DNA from: Sphingomonas paucimobilis
Lineage (GTDB): Bacteria; Pseudomonadota; Alphaproteobacteria; Sphingomonadales; Sphingomonadaceae
Reading direction: 5' to 3'
NCBI GenBank assembly: GCA_945860425.1
Contig: CAMAQU010000113.1
Location: 1-5,932 of the forward strand
DNA: 5,932 nucleotides
Shown here: one piece after another, positions 5,304 to 5,932 of the stretch
Layout: each line of letters opens with the position of its first letter
Position numbering within the stretch: the stretch's first letter is position 1
Position numbers and translations under genes: made by a program
The notes under the pieces: model-generated
What the model saw: the letters and a program-made list of their open reading frames with translations, nothing else
Databases searched by the model: none
What the model was told of the DNA's origin: nothing

Positions 5304-5313
5304 CCTATATAGG
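5304..5313. promoter_or_regulatory. Palindrome CCTATATAGG at the centre of the divergent region
   Basis: CCTATATAGG is a perfect 10-bp palindrome roughly midway between the divergent hydrolase and cysteine desulfurase starts. Its TATATA core can be read as a -10 hexamer on either strand, and each flank (AGGGAG on minus, AGGAAGG on plus) resembles a ribosome site. It may be a shared -10 element, an operator, or both. It does not resemble the long IscR-type site as I know it. Confidence 0.35.
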
Positions 5314-5333
5314 AAGGACCGGCCATTTCGCAA
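5306..5333 (-). promoter_or_regulatory. Predicted promoter of the hydrolase gene
   Basis: Minus-strand TTGCGA (complement of 5328-5333; four of six to the -35 consensus), a 16-nt spacer, and TATATA (complement of 5306-5311; four of six to the -10 consensus). Transcription would start near 5299 and give a leader of about 56 nt. No equally good -35 is seen for the plus-strand reading of TATATA: the base run at the right distance is TACTTT (5283-5288). Confidence 0.4.
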
Positions 5334-5342
5334 TCATTGGGT

Positions 5343-5932
5343 GTGACCGTGCCTGATCGTCTTTATCTTGACCATGCTGCAACCGCCCCGGTGCTGGCCC
5401 CGGTGCGCGATGCGATGGCACGTTCGATCGAGACTTGGGCCAATCCATCCTCCCCCCATGCCGAAGGACGCGCAGCCCGTGCCGCCTTGGAAGATGCCCG
5501 TCATCGCATCGCAGGGGCGCTGGGCTGGTCGCATGAGATTATCTTCACCAGCGGGGCAAGCGAAGCCATTTCCATGGCCCTGACGCGCACGGCGGCGGAT
5601 GTCACTTTACTGTCGGCAATTGAACATGATGCCGTCCAACGCTGCGCCCCGCATGGCTTTTTAATCCCGGTTGCCCCAGATGGCCGCGTGACGCCGGATC
5701 GCGTCTATGGTCGGCTTTCGGCTTTATCGGCTGCCCGGCCGCTGGTCGCGGTGCAGCATGCGAATAATGAAACAGGGGTGATCCAGCCGCTGGAGGACAT
5801 TGCCGAGATTGTGCGGGATAAGGGTGGCATCTTCTTTGCCGATTGCGCGCAGACGGCAGGCAAGCTTGACCTGCCCGATGCAGATCTCATCGCCGTCTCC
5901 GCGCATAAATTTGGCGGCCCGCCGGGCATTGG
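5343..5932 (+). CDS. Cysteine desulfurase (NifS/IscS class), N-terminal half, runs off the right edge
   Basis: A PLP-dependent fold-type I enzyme that takes sulfur from cysteine as an enzyme-bound persulfide for Fe-S cluster assembly. The 196 whole codons seen from the GTG at 5343 show family blocks in order: LYLDHAATAPV (7-17), NPSSPHAEGRAAR (34-46), TSGASEA (69-75), EHDAV with H95 that stacks on the PLP ring, HANNETGVIQPL (139-150) with N141, FADCAQTAGK (165-174) with D167 and Q170, and SAHKFGGPPGIG (186-197) with the PLP-binding K189. The catalytic cysteine loop lies beyond the edge. It is of the IscS/NifS group by these motifs, not the SufS group. The start is unsure: GTG 5343, GTG 5349 and TTG 5337 are in frame after a stop at 5310-5312, none with a good ribosome site. 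A suf cluster may follow to the right. Confidence 0.92.
   Translation, partial: MTVPDRLYLDHAATAPVLAPVRDAMARSIETWANPSSPHAEGRAARAALEDARHRIAGALGWSHEIIFTSGASEAISMALTRTAADVTLLSAIEHDAVQRCAPHGFLIPVAPDGRVTPDRVYGRLSALSAARPLVAVQHANNETGVIQPLEDIAEIVRDKGGIFFADCAQTAGKLDLPDADLIAVSAHKFGGPPGI

Overview
The window looks like ordinary chromosomal DNA from an alphaproteobacterium, most likely a sphingomonad or caulobacterial relative. GC is moderate to high by eye. The evidence is the family flavour of the proteins: a large IIVTA-type TonB-dependent receptor, a COG2945-type alpha/beta hydrolase with the alphaproteobacterial N-terminus, and an alphaproteobacterial folE. No mobile element, CRISPR array, rRNA or tRNA is visible.

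Layout from left to right. (1) Positions 1-121, minus strand, hold the 5' end of rpiB. (2) Positions 122-285 carry a strong intrinsic terminator (227-259, minus) that closes the receptor gene, and a small second hairpin. (3) Positions 286-3192, minus strand, encode an intact 968-residue TonB-dependent outer-membrane receptor with eight cysteines arranged as four close pairs. (4) Positions 3193-3485 are a divergent control region. Its receptor side has a TTGACG promoter whose spacer and start region are each occupied by a copy of a 16-bp dyad-like repeat. Its folE side has a leader that can fold into a ribosome-site-masking structure, a candidate THF-II (folE-motif) riboswitch. (5) Positions 3486-4067, plus strand, are folE (GTP cyclohydrolase I). 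(6) Positions 4080-4532 and 4587-5243, both minus, are a MarR-like regulator and an alpha/beta hydrolase, probably one transcript (hydrolase first). The regulator converges on folE with a 12-bp gap. (7) Positions 5244-5342 are a compact divergent promoter region centred on the palindrome CCTATATAGG, with an upstream small ORF that overlaps the hydrolase start. (8) From about 5343 to the window end, plus strand, runs the N-terminal half of a NifS/IscS-class cysteine desulfurase; in many alphaproteobacteria such a gene leads into a suf Fe-S assembly cluster, which would lie beyond the right edge.

The genes are mainly housekeeping (pentose phosphate, folate/pterin, Fe-S/sulfur) plus one receptor for an unidentified substrate. 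They do not form one pathway. The most interesting material is regulatory: the folE leader, the paired operator-like repeats at the receptor promoter, and the crowded 99-bp hydrolase/desulfurase divergent region with uncertain starts. I did not find convincing evidence of a wholly new system.
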